DNA from: Brevibacterium zhoupengii
GTDB taxonomy: Bacteria > Actinomycetota > Actinomycetes > Actinomycetales > Brevibacteriaceae
Direction of reading: 5' to 3'
Assembly: GCF_021117425.1 (NCBI RefSeq)
Contig: NZ_CP088298.1
Span: forward strand, 2,108,001-2,172,000
Length of the DNA stretch: 64,000 bases
Shown in pieces: positions 1-12,253 of the stretch. The position numbers and the translations under genes are program-made. The notes beneath the pieces were generated by a model. The model was not told the DNA's origin. It was given only the letters and a program-made list of their open reading frames with translations, and made no database searches. The stretch's first letter is position 1; every line of letters starts with the position of its first letter.

Positions 1-738
1 CTGAACACCGACTCGAGGACCCTGGCCGGGGAGATCGCGGCCAGGCTGCACGATGACCTTTCGATCGCCGAGGTCGAAGTCGCCGGTCCCGGGTTCCTCA
101 ACATCACAGTCAGCCCCGGCGCCCTCGCAACCGGCGTCGCCGAGATCGTCGCTGCTGACGGACGCTTCGGCCCCGACCACAGCGTTGCAGCAAGCATCGA
201 TGCCGTCATCAACCAACGAATCTCCTCCCGCCGCGTGCCGCAGCCTGGGCAGCAGACCATGGGCACCGACATACTTCGGTACGTGGCCGCACGCGAGAAC
301 TCACCGTCTGCACACTTCCACGAGGCCGGACTGTGGCGCAGAGCCCACCCAGACAACCCTGTGCACTACGTCCAGGTCACGCACGCCACCGCGTGCCGAG
401 TCCGTCGTCGTGCAGTTGCAGCGGGCATCGACGCCACCGCGTTCGACCCCACCGCACTGAGTGATGACACCGAGACGGCACTGGCTGCGGCACTGATGGA
501 CTTCGTCGCCACAGCAGTCCGCGCTGCCTCGACCGGTGAACCGCAGCGCATCGCCTTGCTTCTTGAAGCCATCTCCCAGCTGTTCCGTGACTGGACCCAG
601 GCTTGCCCTGTGACACCGAGTCTCGATGAGGACATCACGCGACTCCACGCTTCGCGGCTGGTCCTTGACCGAGCCGCCATCATCGTCCTGGCCACAGGAC
701 TTTCACTACTGGGCGTTTCCGCCCCGGAGAGGATGTAA
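1..738 (+). CDS. ArgS-related protein lacking the catalytic domain (5' end outside window)
   Basis: The frame is open from base 1, and 245 codons are visible. Residues 1-60 resemble the N-terminal additional domain of arginyl-tRNA synthetase (motif GPGFLNI at about residue 29). The sequence then passes quickly to the very end of a class I core (TDILRYVAAREN, near residue 83) and on to a DALR anticodon-binding domain (NPVHYVQVTHA from about residue 119). The HIGH and KMSK-type segments that normally lie between are absent, although the frame is intact. It therefore should not charge tRNA. I recall ArgS-related genes of this shape, called NrtL, upstream of lysA in actinobacteria. The stop overlaps the lysA start by one base, so the two are probably translated together. 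The role is unknown; tRNA binding is an inference. Confidence 0.8.
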   Translation: MNTDSRTLAGEIAARLHDDLSIAEVEVAGPGFLNITVSPGALATGVAEIVAADGRFGPDHSVAASIDAVINQRISSRRVPQPGQQTMGTDILRYVAARENSPSAHFHEAGLWRRAHPDNPVHYVQVTHATACRVRRRAVAAGIDATAFDPTALSDDTETALAAALMDFVATAVRAASTGEPQRIALLLEAISQLFRDWTQACPVTPSLDEDITRLHASRLVLDRAAIIVLATGLSLLGVSAPERM

Positions 739-2174
739 TGCCTGCTCACATCGCCGGCACCATGCACGCCACCCCTGCACCCGTGTGGCTGCCCTACCCC
801 GATGACGTCAACGCGCTCCTGCCCAGCCTGTGGTCGGACAACGTGACGAAGTCCGACGCCGGTGTCCTCACCATCGCCGGGCACCCAGTCACCGATCTCG
901 CCGAACGCTATGGCACCCCGACTCTCGTCATGGACGTCGCCGACTTCAAAGCCCGCGCGAAGAACTACGTCAGCGCATATTCGGCTGCCTTCTCCGACGA
1001 CAAGGGTCTGGCCGGGGTCGACGTCTTCTATGCAGGCAAGGCCTTCCTGTGCACAGCCGTAGCACGATGGGTCCACGAGGCCGGCTTGGGCGTGGACACA
1101 TGCTCTTTGGGAGAGATGATGGTGGCCCGCGCCGCCGGCGTGCCGGGGGAGAGGGTCGGCCTGCACGGCAACAACAAGTCTGCTGCCGAGCTCGAATACG
1201 CCCTTGACTACGGTGTGGGACGGATCTTCGTCGACAGTCTCGACGAGATCTCCCTCCTCGAATCGATCGCCGCCGCACGTGGAGTCCTTGCTCCCGTCAT
1301 GCTGCGCGTCACGGTCGGGGTCGAGGCTCACACGCACGACTTCATCGCCACGGCTCATGAGGACCAGAAGTTCGGTCTCTCCGTCTCTGCCGGCACCGCG
1401 GCGAAGGCCGCCGAGGCTGTGGCGAATTCAGCGCACCTGCGTTTCGACGGACTGCATTCGCACATCGGCTCGCAGATCTTCGACATCTCCGGATTCCAGG
1501 TCGCCGCCGCCCGCGTCCTGTCACTGCGGGCCGAGATCATGGCCGAGCACGGTGTCGATCTGCCCGATGTCGACCTCGGCGGCGGCTTCGGCATTCGCTA
1601 CACCTCACAGGACACACCGATCCCGGTGGCCGAGATGGCCCAGGAACTCGCCGAGGTGGTGGCAAAGGAGTGCCGTGGACTAGGCACGAACGTGCCACGG
1701 ATCTCCATCGAACCCGGGCGCGCGATCGTCTCTCCCTCGATGTTCACCCTCTACCAGGTCGGCACCGTCAAAGAGGTCGACACCGATAACGGTGTGCGCA
1801 CCTACGTCGCCGTAGATGGAGGGATGAGCGACAACATTCGGACAGCACTCTACGACGCCGACTATTCGTGTACCTTGGCAAATCGGAACTCCGGTTCCGA
1901 ACCGGTCATCGTCCGTGTCGTGGGCAAACACTGTGAGTCCGGTGACATCATCGTCCGCGACGAATACATGGGATCCGATGTGTCCTCCGGCGATCTCGTC
2001 GCGGTGCCGAGCACCGGTGCCTACTGCCGGTCCCTGGCCAATAACTACAACCACCTGCCCAAACCAGGAGTCCTGGCCGTGACAACGGATAAGGTTGAGT
2101 GGATCGTGACGCCCGAGGACTACTCTCAGATGTTGCGCAGCGATCCGGGAATGAACACCGGAGAGCGCGTGTGA
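738..2174 (+). CDS. lysA: Diaminopimelate decarboxylase
   Basis: This 478-residue PLP enzyme makes L-lysine from meso-diaminopimelate, the last step of lysine synthesis, in the cytoplasm. It shows the fold III PLP-lysine segment VFYAGKAFLC (Lys101), the HSHIGSQIF segment, a glycine-rich phosphate loop (DLGGGFG) and the substrate-binding CESGD and GAYCRSLANNYN segments. Its length fits actinobacterial LysA, which has an N-terminal extension. The ATG overlaps the stop of the ArgS-like gene by one base. hom follows after 31 bases, so diaminopimelate and homoserine branches of the aspartate family sit in one transcription unit. Confidence 0.97.
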   Translation: MPAHIAGTMHATPAPVWLPYPDDVNALLPSLWSDNVTKSDAGVLTIAGHPVTDLAERYGTPTLVMDVADFKARAKNYVSAYSAAFSDDKGLAGVDVFYAGKAFLCTAVARWVHEAGLGVDTCSLGEMMVARAAGVPGERVGLHGNNKSAAELEYALDYGVGRIFVDSLDEISLLESIAAARGVLAPVMLRVTVGVEAHTHDFIATAHEDQKFGLSVSAGTAAKAAEAVANSAHLRFDGLHSHIGSQIFDISGFQVAAARVLSLRAEIMAEHGVDLPDVDLGGGFGIRYTSQDTPIPVAEMAQELAEVVAKECRGLGTNVPRISIEPGRAIVSPSMFTLYQVGTVKEVDTDNGVRTYVAVDGGMSDNIRTALYDADYSCTLANRNSGSEPVIVRVVGKHCESGDIIVRDEYMGSDVSSGDLVAVPSTGAYCRSLANNYNHLPKPGVLAVTTDKVEWIVTPEDYSQMLRSDPGMNTGERV

Positions 2175-2205
2175 GTGCCATAGAAGACAGCGAAAAGGTG
2201 AACAA

Positions 2206-3513
2206 ATGCAGGCTTTGAAAGTTGCCATGCTCGGATGTGGAGTCGTCGGCACCGAAGTCGCCGCTCGCATCCAGAACCGGAGCGACGCCCTGGCCGAACG
2301 AATCGGTGCGCCACTGGAACTGAGCGCAATCGTCGTCCGCGACACCGCGAAGGAACGCCCCGGAATCGACCCGAGTCTGCTGACGACCGATGCGGAGACC
2401 GCCATCGCCGGCGCCGATATCGTCATCGAGCTGATGGGCGGCATCGAGCCTGCCAAAACTCTCATCCGCTCGGCCCTGAACCACGGATCCTCTGTCGTCA
2501 CGGCCAACAAGGCACTGCTGGCCGCCAACTACAGCGAACTCATGTCTGCAGCAGACACCGCCGGGGTCCGTCTTGAGCATGAGGCAGCGGTCGCCGGCGC
2601 GATCCCGATCATCCGTCCCGTCGGTGACTCCCTGGCCGGTGACCGGATCGACCGGATCATGGGCATCGTCAACGGCACGACCAACTACATCCTCGACCAG
2701 ATGGATTCCGAAGGCTGGGGCTTTGACGAAGCGCTCAAGACCGCGCAGGAACTGGGCTTCGCCGAGGCGGACCCGACCGCCGATGTCGGTGGACATGATG
2801 CTGCGGCCAAGGCAGCAATACTGTCGTCCCTGGCCTTCCATGCTCCAGTCTCGATCGACGATGTCCATGTCGAAGGCATTGCCGACATCACCCCGGACAT
2901 GGTGGCCACGGCCCGCGACCAAGGGTTCGTCATCAAACTCCTCGCTGTCTGCGAACGCGTCAGCGACTCACCTGCAGGATCCGGACTGTCCGCTCGTGTC
3001 TACCCGGCGCTGCTGGGACGCAGCCACCCGCTGGCGACAGTCCGCGGTGCATTCAACGCCGTCTTCATCGAAGCCGAGGCAGCCGGTTCGCTCATGTTCT
3101 ACGGGCAGGGCGCTGGCGGCGAACCAACGGCGTCCGCGGTCCTCGGCGACGTGGTCTCGGTAGCTCGTCGCAAGGTCCTCGGCGGACGAGGCCAGTACGA
3201 GCGTCCGTTCCACGAAGACTCCCGGATTCTGCCGATCTCGGCGATCACCACCCGTTATCACATCACGCTCGACGTGGTTGATCGTCCGGGTGTCCTCGCC
3301 GCAGTCTCCGAAGTCTTCTCCGACGAAGGCGCCTCGATCGAGCTCATGCGCCAGACCGTGGGGGAGGTCGATGAGCAGGGCACTCAGCATGCGAAACTCG
3401 TGCTCGCCACCCACTCGAACACCGACGCGATTCTGCGGAGAACGGTCGACCGCCTCGGCGGCCTCTCCGTGGTGCGCGCCGTCAAATCCGTGATCCGTGT
3501 AGAAGGACAGTGA
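2206..3513 (+). CDS. hom: Homoserine dehydrogenase with C-terminal ACT domain
   Basis: This 435-residue enzyme reduces aspartate semialdehyde to homoserine. A Rossmann motif GCGVVG lies at residues 10-15. The family signatures [11 protein letters not shown] and [16 protein letters not shown], which contain the catalytic Asp and Lys, are present. The last roughly 85 residues form an ACT domain ([20 protein letters not shown]), which in this family binds threonine for feedback inhibition. The ATG has a purine-rich ribosome site (AAAAGGTGA) just upstream. The stop overlaps or abuts thrC, consistent with a hom-thrC-thrB operon. Confidence 0.97.
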   Translation: MQALKVAMLGCGVVGTEVAARIQNRSDALAERIGAPLELSAIVVRDTAKERPGIDPSLLTTDAETAIAGADIVIELMGGIEPAKTLIRSALNHGSSVVTANKALLAANYSELMSAADTAGVRLEHEAAVAGAIPIIRPVGDSLAGDRIDRIMGIVNGTTNYILDQMDSEGWGFDEALKTAQELGFAEADPTADVGGHDAAAKAAILSSLAFHAPVSIDDVHVEGIADITPDMVATARDQGFVIKLLAVCERVSDSPAGSGLSARVYPALLGRSHPLATVRGAFNAVFIEAEAAGSLMFYGQGAGGEPTASAVLGDVVSVARRKVLGGRGQYERPFHEDSRILPISAITTRYHITLDVVDRPGVLAAVSEVFSDEGASIELMRQTVGEVDEQGTQHAKLVLATHSNTDAILRRTVDRLGGLSVVRAVKSVIRVEGQ

Positions 3514-3515
3514 CA

Positions 3516-4604
3516 ATGACCGAATTCCCCAAAAAGCAGTGGCAGGGCGTCGTCGACGAGTACCGCAGCCTCCTCGACATCTCGGAGTCCACGCCGTCGG
3601 TGACCCTGGGTGAGGGCGGGACGCCACTCATCAAAGCGGAGAAGCTCAGCGAACTCACCGGCGCGGACGTGTGGGTGAAGTACGAAGGACTCAACCCGAC
3701 CGCGTCCTTCAAAGACCGCGGCATGACGATGGCCATCACCAAGGCCCTGGCTCAGGGCGCGAAGGCCGTCATCTGCGCCTCGACAGGCAATACCTCAGCC
3801 TCGGCGGCAGCCTACGCGACCAAGGCCGGCCTGACCTGTGCCGTGCTCGTGCCTTCAGGCAAGATCGCCCCGGGAAAGATGAGCCAGGCCATCGCCCATG
3901 GGGCCACGCTGCTGGAGGTCGACGGCAACTTCGACGACTGCCTGACGCTGTGCAGAAAACTCTCCGAGTCCTACCCAGTCCACCTCGTCAACTCCGTCAA
4001 TCCCGATCGCATCGAGGGACAGAAGACCGCGTCCTTCGAGGTCGTCGACGTGCTGGGCGATGCCCCGGACATCCACGTGCTTCCCGTCGGCAACGCCGGC
4101 AACATCACCGCCTACTGGAAGGGCTACCGCCAGTATCAGGAGATCGGAGCCTCGACGCGTCTGCCGCAGATGTGGGGCTTCCAAGCTGCCGGCTCGGCCC
4201 CGATCGTCCTCGGCCACCCAGTCGATGAACCCGATACGATCGCCACGGCCATTCGGATCGGCAATCCGGCCAGTTGGCAGCAGGCCATCGAAGCCCGAGA
4301 CTCCTCCGGGGGAATCATCGATTCGGTCACCGATGATGAGATCCTGCGCGCCCACAAGATCCTGTCCCGAGAAGAGGGAGTCTTCGTCGAACCCGGTTCT
4401 GCCGCCTCGGTGGCCGGACTGCTGAAGATGTCCGAGGCCGGCAGAGTCCCTGCCGGTGCGACGATCGCGGTCACAGTGACCGGTCATGGACTCAAGGATC
4501 CCACCTGGGCTCTGCACACCGCCGACGGTTCCGACATCGAACCGAAGCGGGTCTCCGTCGACGCAGTCAGCGCGGCACGGGCTCTCGGGCTCGAAGACAG
4601 GTGA
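3516..4604 (+). CDS. thrC: Threonine synthase
   Basis: This PLP enzyme converts O-phosphohomoserine to threonine. The PLP lysine is in [11 protein letters not shown] (Lys66 from this start), and the cofactor phosphate loop is [12 protein letters not shown]. At 362 residues it is the short actinobacterial class. A GTG at 3510 is also in frame, but the ribosome site GAAGGA at 3502-3507 lies only 2 bases from it and 8 bases from ATG 3516, so the ATG is preferred. The gene follows hom directly, and its stop overlaps the GTG start of thrB (GTGA). Confidence 0.96.
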   Translation: MTEFPKKQWQGVVDEYRSLLDISESTPSVTLGEGGTPLIKAEKLSELTGADVWVKYEGLNPTASFKDRGMTMAITKALAQGAKAVICASTGNTSASAAAYATKAGLTCAVLVPSGKIAPGKMSQAIAHGATLLEVDGNFDDCLTLCRKLSESYPVHLVNSVNPDRIEGQKTASFEVVDVLGDAPDIHVLPVGNAGNITAYWKGYRQYQEIGASTRLPQMWGFQAAGSAPIVLGHPVDEPDTIATAIRIGNPASWQQAIEARDSSGGIIDSVTDDEILRAHKILSREEGVFVEPGSAASVAGLLKMSEAGRVPAGATIAVTVTGHGLKDPTWALHTADGSDIEPKRVSVDAVSAARALGLEDR

Positions 4605-5509
4605 GTGTGAGGATCCAGATCGAGGTTCCGGCCACCTCGGCGAACCTGGGCCCCGGTTACGATGCCTTGGGCCTTGCGCTGGGGATCTTCGACACGCTGA
4701 CCCTCACGATCCACGATGAATCGGTCGACCCTCGCACCTGTGTAACGGTGACGGGAGAGAACGCTGAGACGCTGCCGACCGATCGGTCCCATCTCATCAT
4801 GCGTGTGCTGCGCGAAGTTCTCGCGGCTGAGTACCCGGAGGCACTTGAGGAATTCGGCGATCGGCTCAGCCTGGAATGCATCAACCGGATACCGCACTCC
4901 CGCGGCCTCGGTTCCTCCGCAGCTGCGAACGTCGGCGCCATCGCGCTGGCCGGTGAGCTCGGCGGACATGTCTGTGGACAGCGGCTGAGCAGGCAGCGAG
5001 TGCTCGAACTCGCCTCCGATCTCGAGGGCCACCCCGACAATGCCGCGCCTGCGGTCTACGGGGGACTGACCATCGCACTGCCAGGTCCTGCACGGTCATG
5101 GCAGGTTCCCGCCAACACCGTCAACGAGGTGACTGTGCTGGTGCCGGACGTGCGCCTGGATACGGAGATCGCTCGCAGTGTGATCCCCGTATCGATCGAG
5201 CACGAGGTCGCCGCGGAGAACTCTGCACGGGCTGCGCTGCTCATCCACGGCTTCACCTCCGATTCTTCGGTTCTGCTCGAGGCCACCGACGACCGTCTGC
5301 ACCAGGAATTCCGGCGCGAGGCATACCCGGAGTCGATGGCCCTCGTCGACGAGCTGCGCGCCGATGGCCTGCCCGCGGTGATCTCAGGTGCGGGCCCCAC
5401 CGTTCTCGTGCTCGCGGGCGCGGTGCCGCAGGCCTTGGTTCCCGACGCCGTCACAGTCATTCACACCTTCATTGACCTCGGCGGATATCGGGTGGAACAA
5501 AAGAATTAG
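4601..5509 (+). CDS. thrB: Homoserine kinase
   Basis: This 302-residue GHMP-family kinase phosphorylates homoserine with ATP, supplying threonine synthase. Visible signs are the N-terminal [15 protein letters not shown] segment, the ATP-binding [13 protein letters not shown] loop, and the late [11 protein letters not shown] motif of GHMP kinases. The GTG start overlaps the thrC stop by four bases, indicating translational coupling. It ends the lysA-hom-thrC-thrB run; a 225-base gap precedes rho. Confidence 0.96.
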   Translation: MSVRIQIEVPATSANLGPGYDALGLALGIFDTLTLTIHDESVDPRTCVTVTGENAETLPTDRSHLIMRVLREVLAAEYPEALEEFGDRLSLECINRIPHSRGLGSSAAANVGAIALAGELGGHVCGQRLSRQRVLELASDLEGHPDNAAPAVYGGLTIALPGPARSWQVPANTVNEVTVLVPDVRLDTEIARSVIPVSIEHEVAAENSARAALLIHGFTSDSSVLLEATDDRLHQEFRREAYPESMALVDELRADGLPAVISGAGPTVLVLAGAVPQALVPDAVTVIHTFIDLGGYRVEQKN

Positions 5510-5734
5510 GCACAGGATTAGCATGATCGTCGTTGAGCACGTAAACTGGTGGTGTTCCGTCAGTGATCGGGCTCGACGATATACATCGCGAATCCACTGT
5601 CAGCATCACAAATTCTGGAACGTCTTCTGCTCATTCTTAGGCAGGATATCTTTCACAATGCACCGTCAATGGTGTTTCCGTCGCCGTGAGTAAACGGCTC
5701 TTGCCGCACGGCCGAAAGAGGGAGAAGGACCTTC
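5510..5734 (+). promoter_or_regulatory. Leader region of rho
   Basis: This 225-base gap has no convincing gene. It is AT-richer than its surroundings. Possible -10 boxes are TAAACT (5542-5547) and TATACA (5580-5585), but neither has a good -35. Near the gene it can form short hairpins (GCCGT 5683-5687 with ACGGC 5694-5698), followed by a strong ribosome site (GGGAGAAGGA) ahead of the GTG of rho. A long rho leader would fit Rho autoregulation, which is known in other bacteria; here it is only inferred. Confidence 0.4.
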
Positions 5735-7777
<2,043 letters not shown>

Positions 7778-7778
7778 G

Positions 7779-8858
7779 ATGGCTGACGATGACACCCTCA
7801 AGGCCAGCGTCAGCGCTCTGCTCGACGAGCATGCGCGTCTGCAGTCGGAACTCTCCGATCCTGCAGTGCACGCTGACGCTGGCCGTGCCAAGAAGTTGAC
7901 AAGGCGCTACGCAGAACTCGACAAGGTTGCTGTTACCGCACGTCGCTTCGCCCAGCTCGAAGACGATGCCGCAGCTGCGGAAGAACTCGCGGACGACGAT
8001 GCCGAGTTCGGTGCTGAGGCAGAGCGGCTGCACGCTGAGGCCTCTGATGTGGAGACAGAGCTCAGGGACCTCTTGGTACCCAGCGACCCCGATGACGCAC
8101 GCGATGCGATCATCGAGATCAAAGCTGGTGAGGGTGGCGACGAGTCCGCGCTGTTCGCTGGAGATCTCCTGCGGATGTACCAGCGCTGGATCGACTCCCG
8201 CGGCTGGTCCTCACAGATCTTGGATGCCACGCATTCCGATCTCGGAGGCTACAAAGACGTGACTTTGGCATTGAAGGCCAAGGATGACGGTGCCTACGGG
8301 TGGGTGAAGTTCGAGGGCGGAGTCCACCGGGTCCAACGCGTTCCCGTGACCGAATCCCAGGGACGCATCCACACCTCAGCCGCCGGAGTGCTCGTATTTC
8401 CCGAGGTGGATGAGCCGGAGGAAGTTGCACTCGATGACAACGATCTGCGCATCGACGTCTACCGGTCGTCGGGTCCCGGCGGTCAGTCCGTGAACACTAC
8501 AGACTCGGCAGTGCGCATCACTCATGTGCCTACGGGCATCACCGCGAGCTGCCAGAACGAGAAGTCACAGCTGCAGAACAAGGAAGCGGCACTGCGCATG
8601 CTCCGTGCACGCATTCTGGCCAAACAGGCCGAAGAGGCCGCAGCCGAGGCAGCTGACATTCGACGATCCCAGGTCCGCACCGTTGACCGCTCGGAACGCA
8701 TCCGCACATACAACTTCCCGGAGAACCGGATCACTGACCATCGGACCGGGTACAAGGCGTATAACCTTGACCAGGTTCTTGCCGGTGAGCTTGATCCCGT
8801 GATCGGTTCCTGCCGTGAGGCTGACAAGGCCGCACGACTCGACGCGCTGGGGGACTGA
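7779..8858 (+). CDS. prfA: Peptide chain release factor 1
   Basis: This 359-residue class I release factor reads UAA and UAG. It carries the codon-recognition tripeptide PVT within [14 protein letters not shown] and the catalytic GGQ in [14 protein letters not shown]. The N-terminal coiled-coil domain and total length match RF1. The ATG lies directly after the rho stop. The next gene, prmC, encodes the methyltransferase that modifies the glutamine of GGQ, a classic functional pair. Confidence 0.97.
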   Translation: MADDDTLKASVSALLDEHARLQSELSDPAVHADAGRAKKLTRRYAELDKVAVTARRFAQLEDDAAAAEELADDDAEFGAEAERLHAEASDVETELRDLLVPSDPDDARDAIIEIKAGEGGDESALFAGDLLRMYQRWIDSRGWSSQILDATHSDLGGYKDVTLALKAKDDGAYGWVKFEGGVHRVQRVPVTESQGRIHTSAAGVLVFPEVDEPEEVALDDNDLRIDVYRSSGPGGQSVNTTDSAVRITHVPTGITASCQNEKSQLQNKEAALRMLRARILAKQAEEAAAEAADIRRSQVRTVDRSERIRTYNFPENRITDHRTGYKAYNLDQVLAGELDPVIGSCREADKAARLDALGD

Positions 8859-8892
8859 CCTGGATCCGCGCCCGCCCGTTGCCGAAGGGGAC

Positions 8893-9780
8893 GTGTCGAC
8901 GGTGCTGCGCGGGGCCGCGCAGCTGCTGGCCCGCGCCGATGTCCCGAACCCCGACCCCGATGCCGCAGCCCTCCTCGCTCATGCCTGGGGACTCGATGCC
9001 GCCGAACTTGCGCGCAGACGACTCCTCGGCGATACCGTTCCTGCCGGAGTGACAGAAGTCTTTGCACAGCTCATCGACCGACGACGTCAACGCGTCCCCC
9101 TTCAGCACATCGTCGGTGTCGCCGCCTTTCGTCATCTCGAACTTCAGGTTGGACCTGGTGTCTTCGTTCCTCGCCCCGAGACGGAGCTTCTCGTCACCGA
9201 GGTTCTCGAAGAATTGGAGCGGCAGAATAACGCCCACGAACCCCTTGTCATCGATCTGTGTTCGGGCTCGGGAGCGATCACACTCTCCCTGGCCACAGAA
9301 CATCCGCGGTTATCCATCATCGGCGTCGAGCGTGAGGCCGAGGCCCTGAACTGGTCGCTGAAGAATTTGGCGTCGGTCAACCTCGGCGATTCCACCGCCG
9401 AACTGATCTCCGGTGATGCGACCACATTCGCCGATGACAGTCCAGGCGTGCGGGGCAGTGCCGATGTCGTCGTGACCAATCCTCCCTACGTCCCCGACGA
9501 GGCTGTGCCCCGCGATGCCGAGGTTCGAGAGCACGACCCTGCTGCCGCTCTCTACGGCGGACACACGGGCCTGGAGATCCCGGCACTCATCATCAGACAG
9601 GCTGAGAAGCTGCTGCGACCAGGTGGATTCTTCATCATGGAACATTCGGAGGAGCAGGGCCCGGCCGCCCGCGAACTCATCATGTCCACGGCCAGTCTGA
9701 GGCAGCCCGCCACCTACCCGGACTACACTGGACGCGACCGCTACACGGTGGCTCATCGTGTCACCGAGGACGACCTGTGA
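8893..9780 (+). CDS. prmC: Release factor glutamine methyltransferase
   Basis: This SAM-dependent enzyme methylates the GGQ glutamine of release factors. It has an SAM-binding motif I (VIDLCSGSGAITL) and the catalytic NPPY (VVTNPPYVPDE), with an N-terminal helical domain that begins in the typical way (STVLRGAAQLLARAD). The start is uncertain. A GTG at 8893 gives the usual length of about 295 residues but has a close-set ribosome site. A GTG at 8815 would overlap prfA by 44 bases and add 26 residues unlike the family. Confidence 0.93.
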   Translation: MSTVLRGAAQLLARADVPNPDPDAAALLAHAWGLDAAELARRRLLGDTVPAGVTEVFAQLIDRRRQRVPLQHIVGVAAFRHLELQVGPGVFVPRPETELLVTEVLEELERQNNAHEPLVIDLCSGSGAITLSLATEHPRLSIIGVEREAEALNWSLKNLASVNLGDSTAELISGDATTFADDSPGVRGSADVVVTNPPYVPDEAVPRDAEVREHDPAAALYGGHTGLEIPALIIRQAEKLLRPGGFFIMEHSEEQGPAARELIMSTASLRQPATYPDYTGRDRYTVAHRVTEDDL

Positions 9781-9834
9781 CCACGAACCAGCCGGTTCTG
9801 CCCACTGACCACCACGATCCGAAACGGAGAATTC

Positions 9835-10485
9835 GTGTCGAGACGATTCGACGTCACCCAGAGCGACATCCGTGACCTGGTCCTTGACGAATGCGCCAGG
9901 GTCAGTGAAACGGGCAACCTGCTCGTCATTCCCACGGACACTGTGTACGGGATCGCCGCCGACGCATTCAGCGCCTCAGCGGTCTCCGCGCTGCTCGCAG
10001 CGAAAGGCCGCGGCCGGGACATGCCGCCGCCCGTCCTCGTCCCGCGCGCGGAGACTGTCTTCGGCCTGGTCGACGGCGTCGATGAAAAGCTGCTGGCACT
10101 GACCGCCCGTTTCTGGCCCGGACCTCTGACGATCATCGCCAACGCCCAACCATCATTGGACTGGGACCTCGGAGACACCCACGGGACCGTGGCAGTGCGG
10201 ATGCCCGACGACGAATACGCTCTCGCTCTGCTGGGCCGAACCGGTCCACTGGCCGTATCGAGTGCCAACGTCTCCGGATCGCCCGCCGCCACCTCGGCGG
10301 ATGAGGCGATTGAGATGCTCGGTGACGACGTCGACATCTACGTCGATGGGGGAGTGCGCGAATCAGGAATCTCGTCCACGATCGTCGACCTCACCGGTGA
10401 CGTCCCGCGGATCGTGCGCGAGGGTCCGGTGACCGGCGACGAGCTGCGCGAAATCGTCCCCGACCTCCTCGACCTGGACGGCTGA
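9835..10485 (+). CDS. L-threonylcarbamoyladenylate synthase (Sua5/YciO/YrdC family)
   Basis: A 216-residue YrdC-domain protein that makes threonylcarbamoyl-AMP, the first step of the t6A37 modification of ANN-decoding tRNAs. Family signatures include LVIPTDTVYGIAADA, the KGR segment near residue 60, SSANVSGSPAATSADEA and a final IVREGPV. It lacks the extra C-terminal Sua5 domain, so it is the short TsaC type. The GTG start is preceded by GGAGAA. It lies in the usual actinobacterial order after prmC and before the WecA-type gene. Confidence 0.92.
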   Translation: MSRRFDVTQSDIRDLVLDECARVSETGNLLVIPTDTVYGIAADAFSASAVSALLAAKGRGRDMPPPVLVPRAETVFGLVDGVDEKLLALTARFWPGPLTIIANAQPSLDWDLGDTHGTVAVRMPDDEYALALLGRTGPLAVSSANVSGSPAATSADEAIEMLGDDVDIYVDGGVRESGISSTIVDLTGDVPRIVREGPVTGDELREIVPDLLDLDG

Positions 10486-11595
10486 GTGCGCGCCTACCTC
10501 TTCATCCTCATCATTTCGGCCCTCGTGGCCTACCTGCTGACCCCGATGGTCAAGCGGGTGGCCGAGCGAGGGCAGATCTTCTCGCCCCTGCGCGAACGCG
10601 ATGTGCATTCCGTTCCGACGCCGAGGTTGGGTGGAGTCGCGATGTTCGGGGCAGTGATCGTCGGGCTCGTCTTCGCCTCCCAGACGCCGTTCCTGCAGCG
10701 GATCTTCGTCGACATGGCACCGATCATCGGCATTGCCGGGGCTGCCACCGTGCTGTGCGTGCTGGGGATCATCGATGACATCTGGGATCTGCACTGGATC
10801 ACCAAACTCGCCGGGCAGGCACTGGCCGCCGGTTTCATGGCCATCAACGGCGTGGCCCTGCTGTCGATTCCCTTCGGGGGAGTGATCATCGGCTCACCGC
10901 GGATGTCGATCATCATCACCATCCTGGTGGTGCTGGTGACGATCAATGCAGTGAACTTCGTCGACGGCCTCGACGGGCTGGCCGCGGGAGTCGTCGCCAT
11001 CGGCGGCAGCGCATTCTTCATCTACTCCTACGGGCTGGCCCGGGATGCTTCACCTGAGTCCTATGCGAACCTCGCATCGCTGATCACCGCCATCCTCGTC
11101 GGCGCCTGCGTCGGTTTCCTCCCGCACAATTTCAATCCGGCACGCATCTTCATGGGCGACTCCGGGTCGATGCTGATCGGTCTCCTGCTGGCAGCATCCA
11201 CTATCCGAGTCACTGGGCAGGTCGATCCGGCGCTGCTCGGTGAAGAGCGAGTCTTCGCAACCTTCCTGCCGATCATTCTGCCGGTGGCAGTGATGTTCCT
11301 GCCTCTGCTCGACCTTGGTCTGGCCGTCGTCCGTCGCCTGATGGCCGGCCAATCGCCGTTCTCTGCCGATGCGAAGCATCTTCATCACAGAATGCTCAGT
11401 CTCGGGCATTCGCACGCCCGGGCAGTGCTGATCCTCTACACCTGGACGGCACTCATCGCGTTCGGTTCAGTCATGCTGCTGCTGATGCCGTGGATCTATG
11501 TGGTCTGCATCGTCGGCGGGCTGTTCGCCGTCACCTTGATCTTCACCTTCTACCCCCTACGGGTCCGACAGAAAGCCAGAGAGGAAATCTCATGA
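10486..11595 (+). CDS. Undecaprenyl-phosphate sugar-1-phosphate transferase (WecA/MraY family)
   Basis: A 369-residue polytopic membrane enzyme that moves a sugar-1-phosphate, probably GlcNAc-1-P, from its UDP form to undecaprenyl phosphate. Signatures are DDIWDLHWITKLAGQ, NAVNFVDGLDGLAAG, NPARIFMGDSGSMLIG and the HLHHRML histidine motif typical of the WecA branch as opposed to MraY. About eleven hydrophobic helices are evident. It likely starts synthesis of a secondary wall polymer such as a teichoic-type polymer or a linkage unit. Its GTG follows the previous TGA directly, and its stop overlaps the next ATG (ATGA). Confidence 0.92.
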   Translation: MRAYLFILIISALVAYLLTPMVKRVAERGQIFSPLRERDVHSVPTPRLGGVAMFGAVIVGLVFASQTPFLQRIFVDMAPIIGIAGAATVLCVLGIIDDIWDLHWITKLAGQALAAGFMAINGVALLSIPFGGVIIGSPRMSIIITILVVLVTINAVNFVDGLDGLAAGVVAIGGSAFFIYSYGLARDASPESYANLASLITAILVGACVGFLPHNFNPARIFMGDSGSMLIGLLLAASTIRVTGQVDPALLGEERVFATFLPIILPVAVMFLPLLDLGLAVVRRLMAGQSPFSADAKHLHHRMLSLGHSHARAVLILYTWTALIAFGSVMLLLMPWIYVVCIVGGLFAVTLIFTFYPLRVRQKAREEIS

Positions 11596-12038
11596 CCGAT
11601 GAGTCTCCCCGCCAGGAATCCGCCGTGCAGGCAGCATGGACAAAAGTCTGGAGGACGATGCTGGTCCGCGGAATCATCCTTGTCGTTGCGGTCGGCGTGC
11701 TCGGCATGGGCATCGGCTATCTGGTCTCCGGTCCCGAAGGACTCAACGGCGGTGCCGTGGGTGGGGGACTGGCTGCAGTCTTCATCATCATCACCCTGGT
11801 CATCATGTACGCAGGGCGCAATATGGGGCTGACCGCGATCTCCGGATTCCTCGGCATCGGGTTCCTCTTCAAGGCGTTCATCTTCATGATCGTCATCTGG
11901 CGGCTCAAGGACGCAGCATGGCTGGATGGAAATGTGGCATTCTTCACAATCGTCGTTGCCGTGCTCGGGTCCTCGGTCGTCGAGGCTGTGACGGTGGCTA
12001 AGGCGCGTGTGCCCTACGTGGATCCTGAGGCGCACTAG
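11592..12038 (+). CDS. Small AtpI-like membrane protein upstream of the ATP synthase operon
   Basis: A 148-residue protein with four predicted membrane segments (about 23-45, 54-74, 78-100 and 110-130) and a short acidic N-terminus. The ATG overlaps the previous stop. Position immediately before atpB and topology fit the AtpI family (ATP synthase protein I), thought to help assemble the c-ring. Sequence conservation in that family is low, so the assignment rests mainly on location. Confidence 0.7.
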   Translation: MTDESPRQESAVQAAWTKVWRTMLVRGIILVVAVGVLGMGIGYLVSGPEGLNGGAVGGGLAAVFIIITLVIMYAGRNMGLTAISGFLGIGFLFKAFIFMIVIWRLKDAAWLDGNVAFFTIVVAVLGSSVVEAVTVAKARVPYVDPEAH

Positions 12039-12253
12039 GCAAACCGGGCGAATTTCGCGATTGCGAAAGGTCCTGACAGAAGATGTACAGTCAAAGGTGA
12101 TGAATTTGTCGGCAGCTCTCTACAATTGGTAGAGTTGTTGCGGTGCTGGAGCCATTTGTCGCTCCATGTCGCTCCTGAACCTACTGCCACGCAGGTCCTG
12201 CGTGGCTAAGGCCAGGCCATCAAGGCTTTTGACCATGGGAGAGTAAAGGAAAC
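12039..12253 (+). promoter_or_regulatory. Promoter and leader region of the atp operon
   Basis: This 215-base gap holds no gene. A candidate promoter is TTGCGA (12061-12066), a 19-base spacer and TACAGT (12086-12091). A second -10-like TACAAT lies at 12121-12126 without a good -35. Nearer the gene, GCCACGCAGG (12186-12195) can pair with CCTGCGTGGC (12197-12206) to form a tight hairpin in the leader. The ribosome site GGGAGAGTAAAGGA precedes the GTG of atpB. Promoter placement is a guess from sequence only. Confidence 0.4.

Noticed and set aside
1-738. Reading the ArgS-like gene as a decayed pseudogene
   Set aside because: The frame is intact, codon use is normal, domain junction is clean and it is tightly coupled to lysA; a conserved family of this form is recalled.
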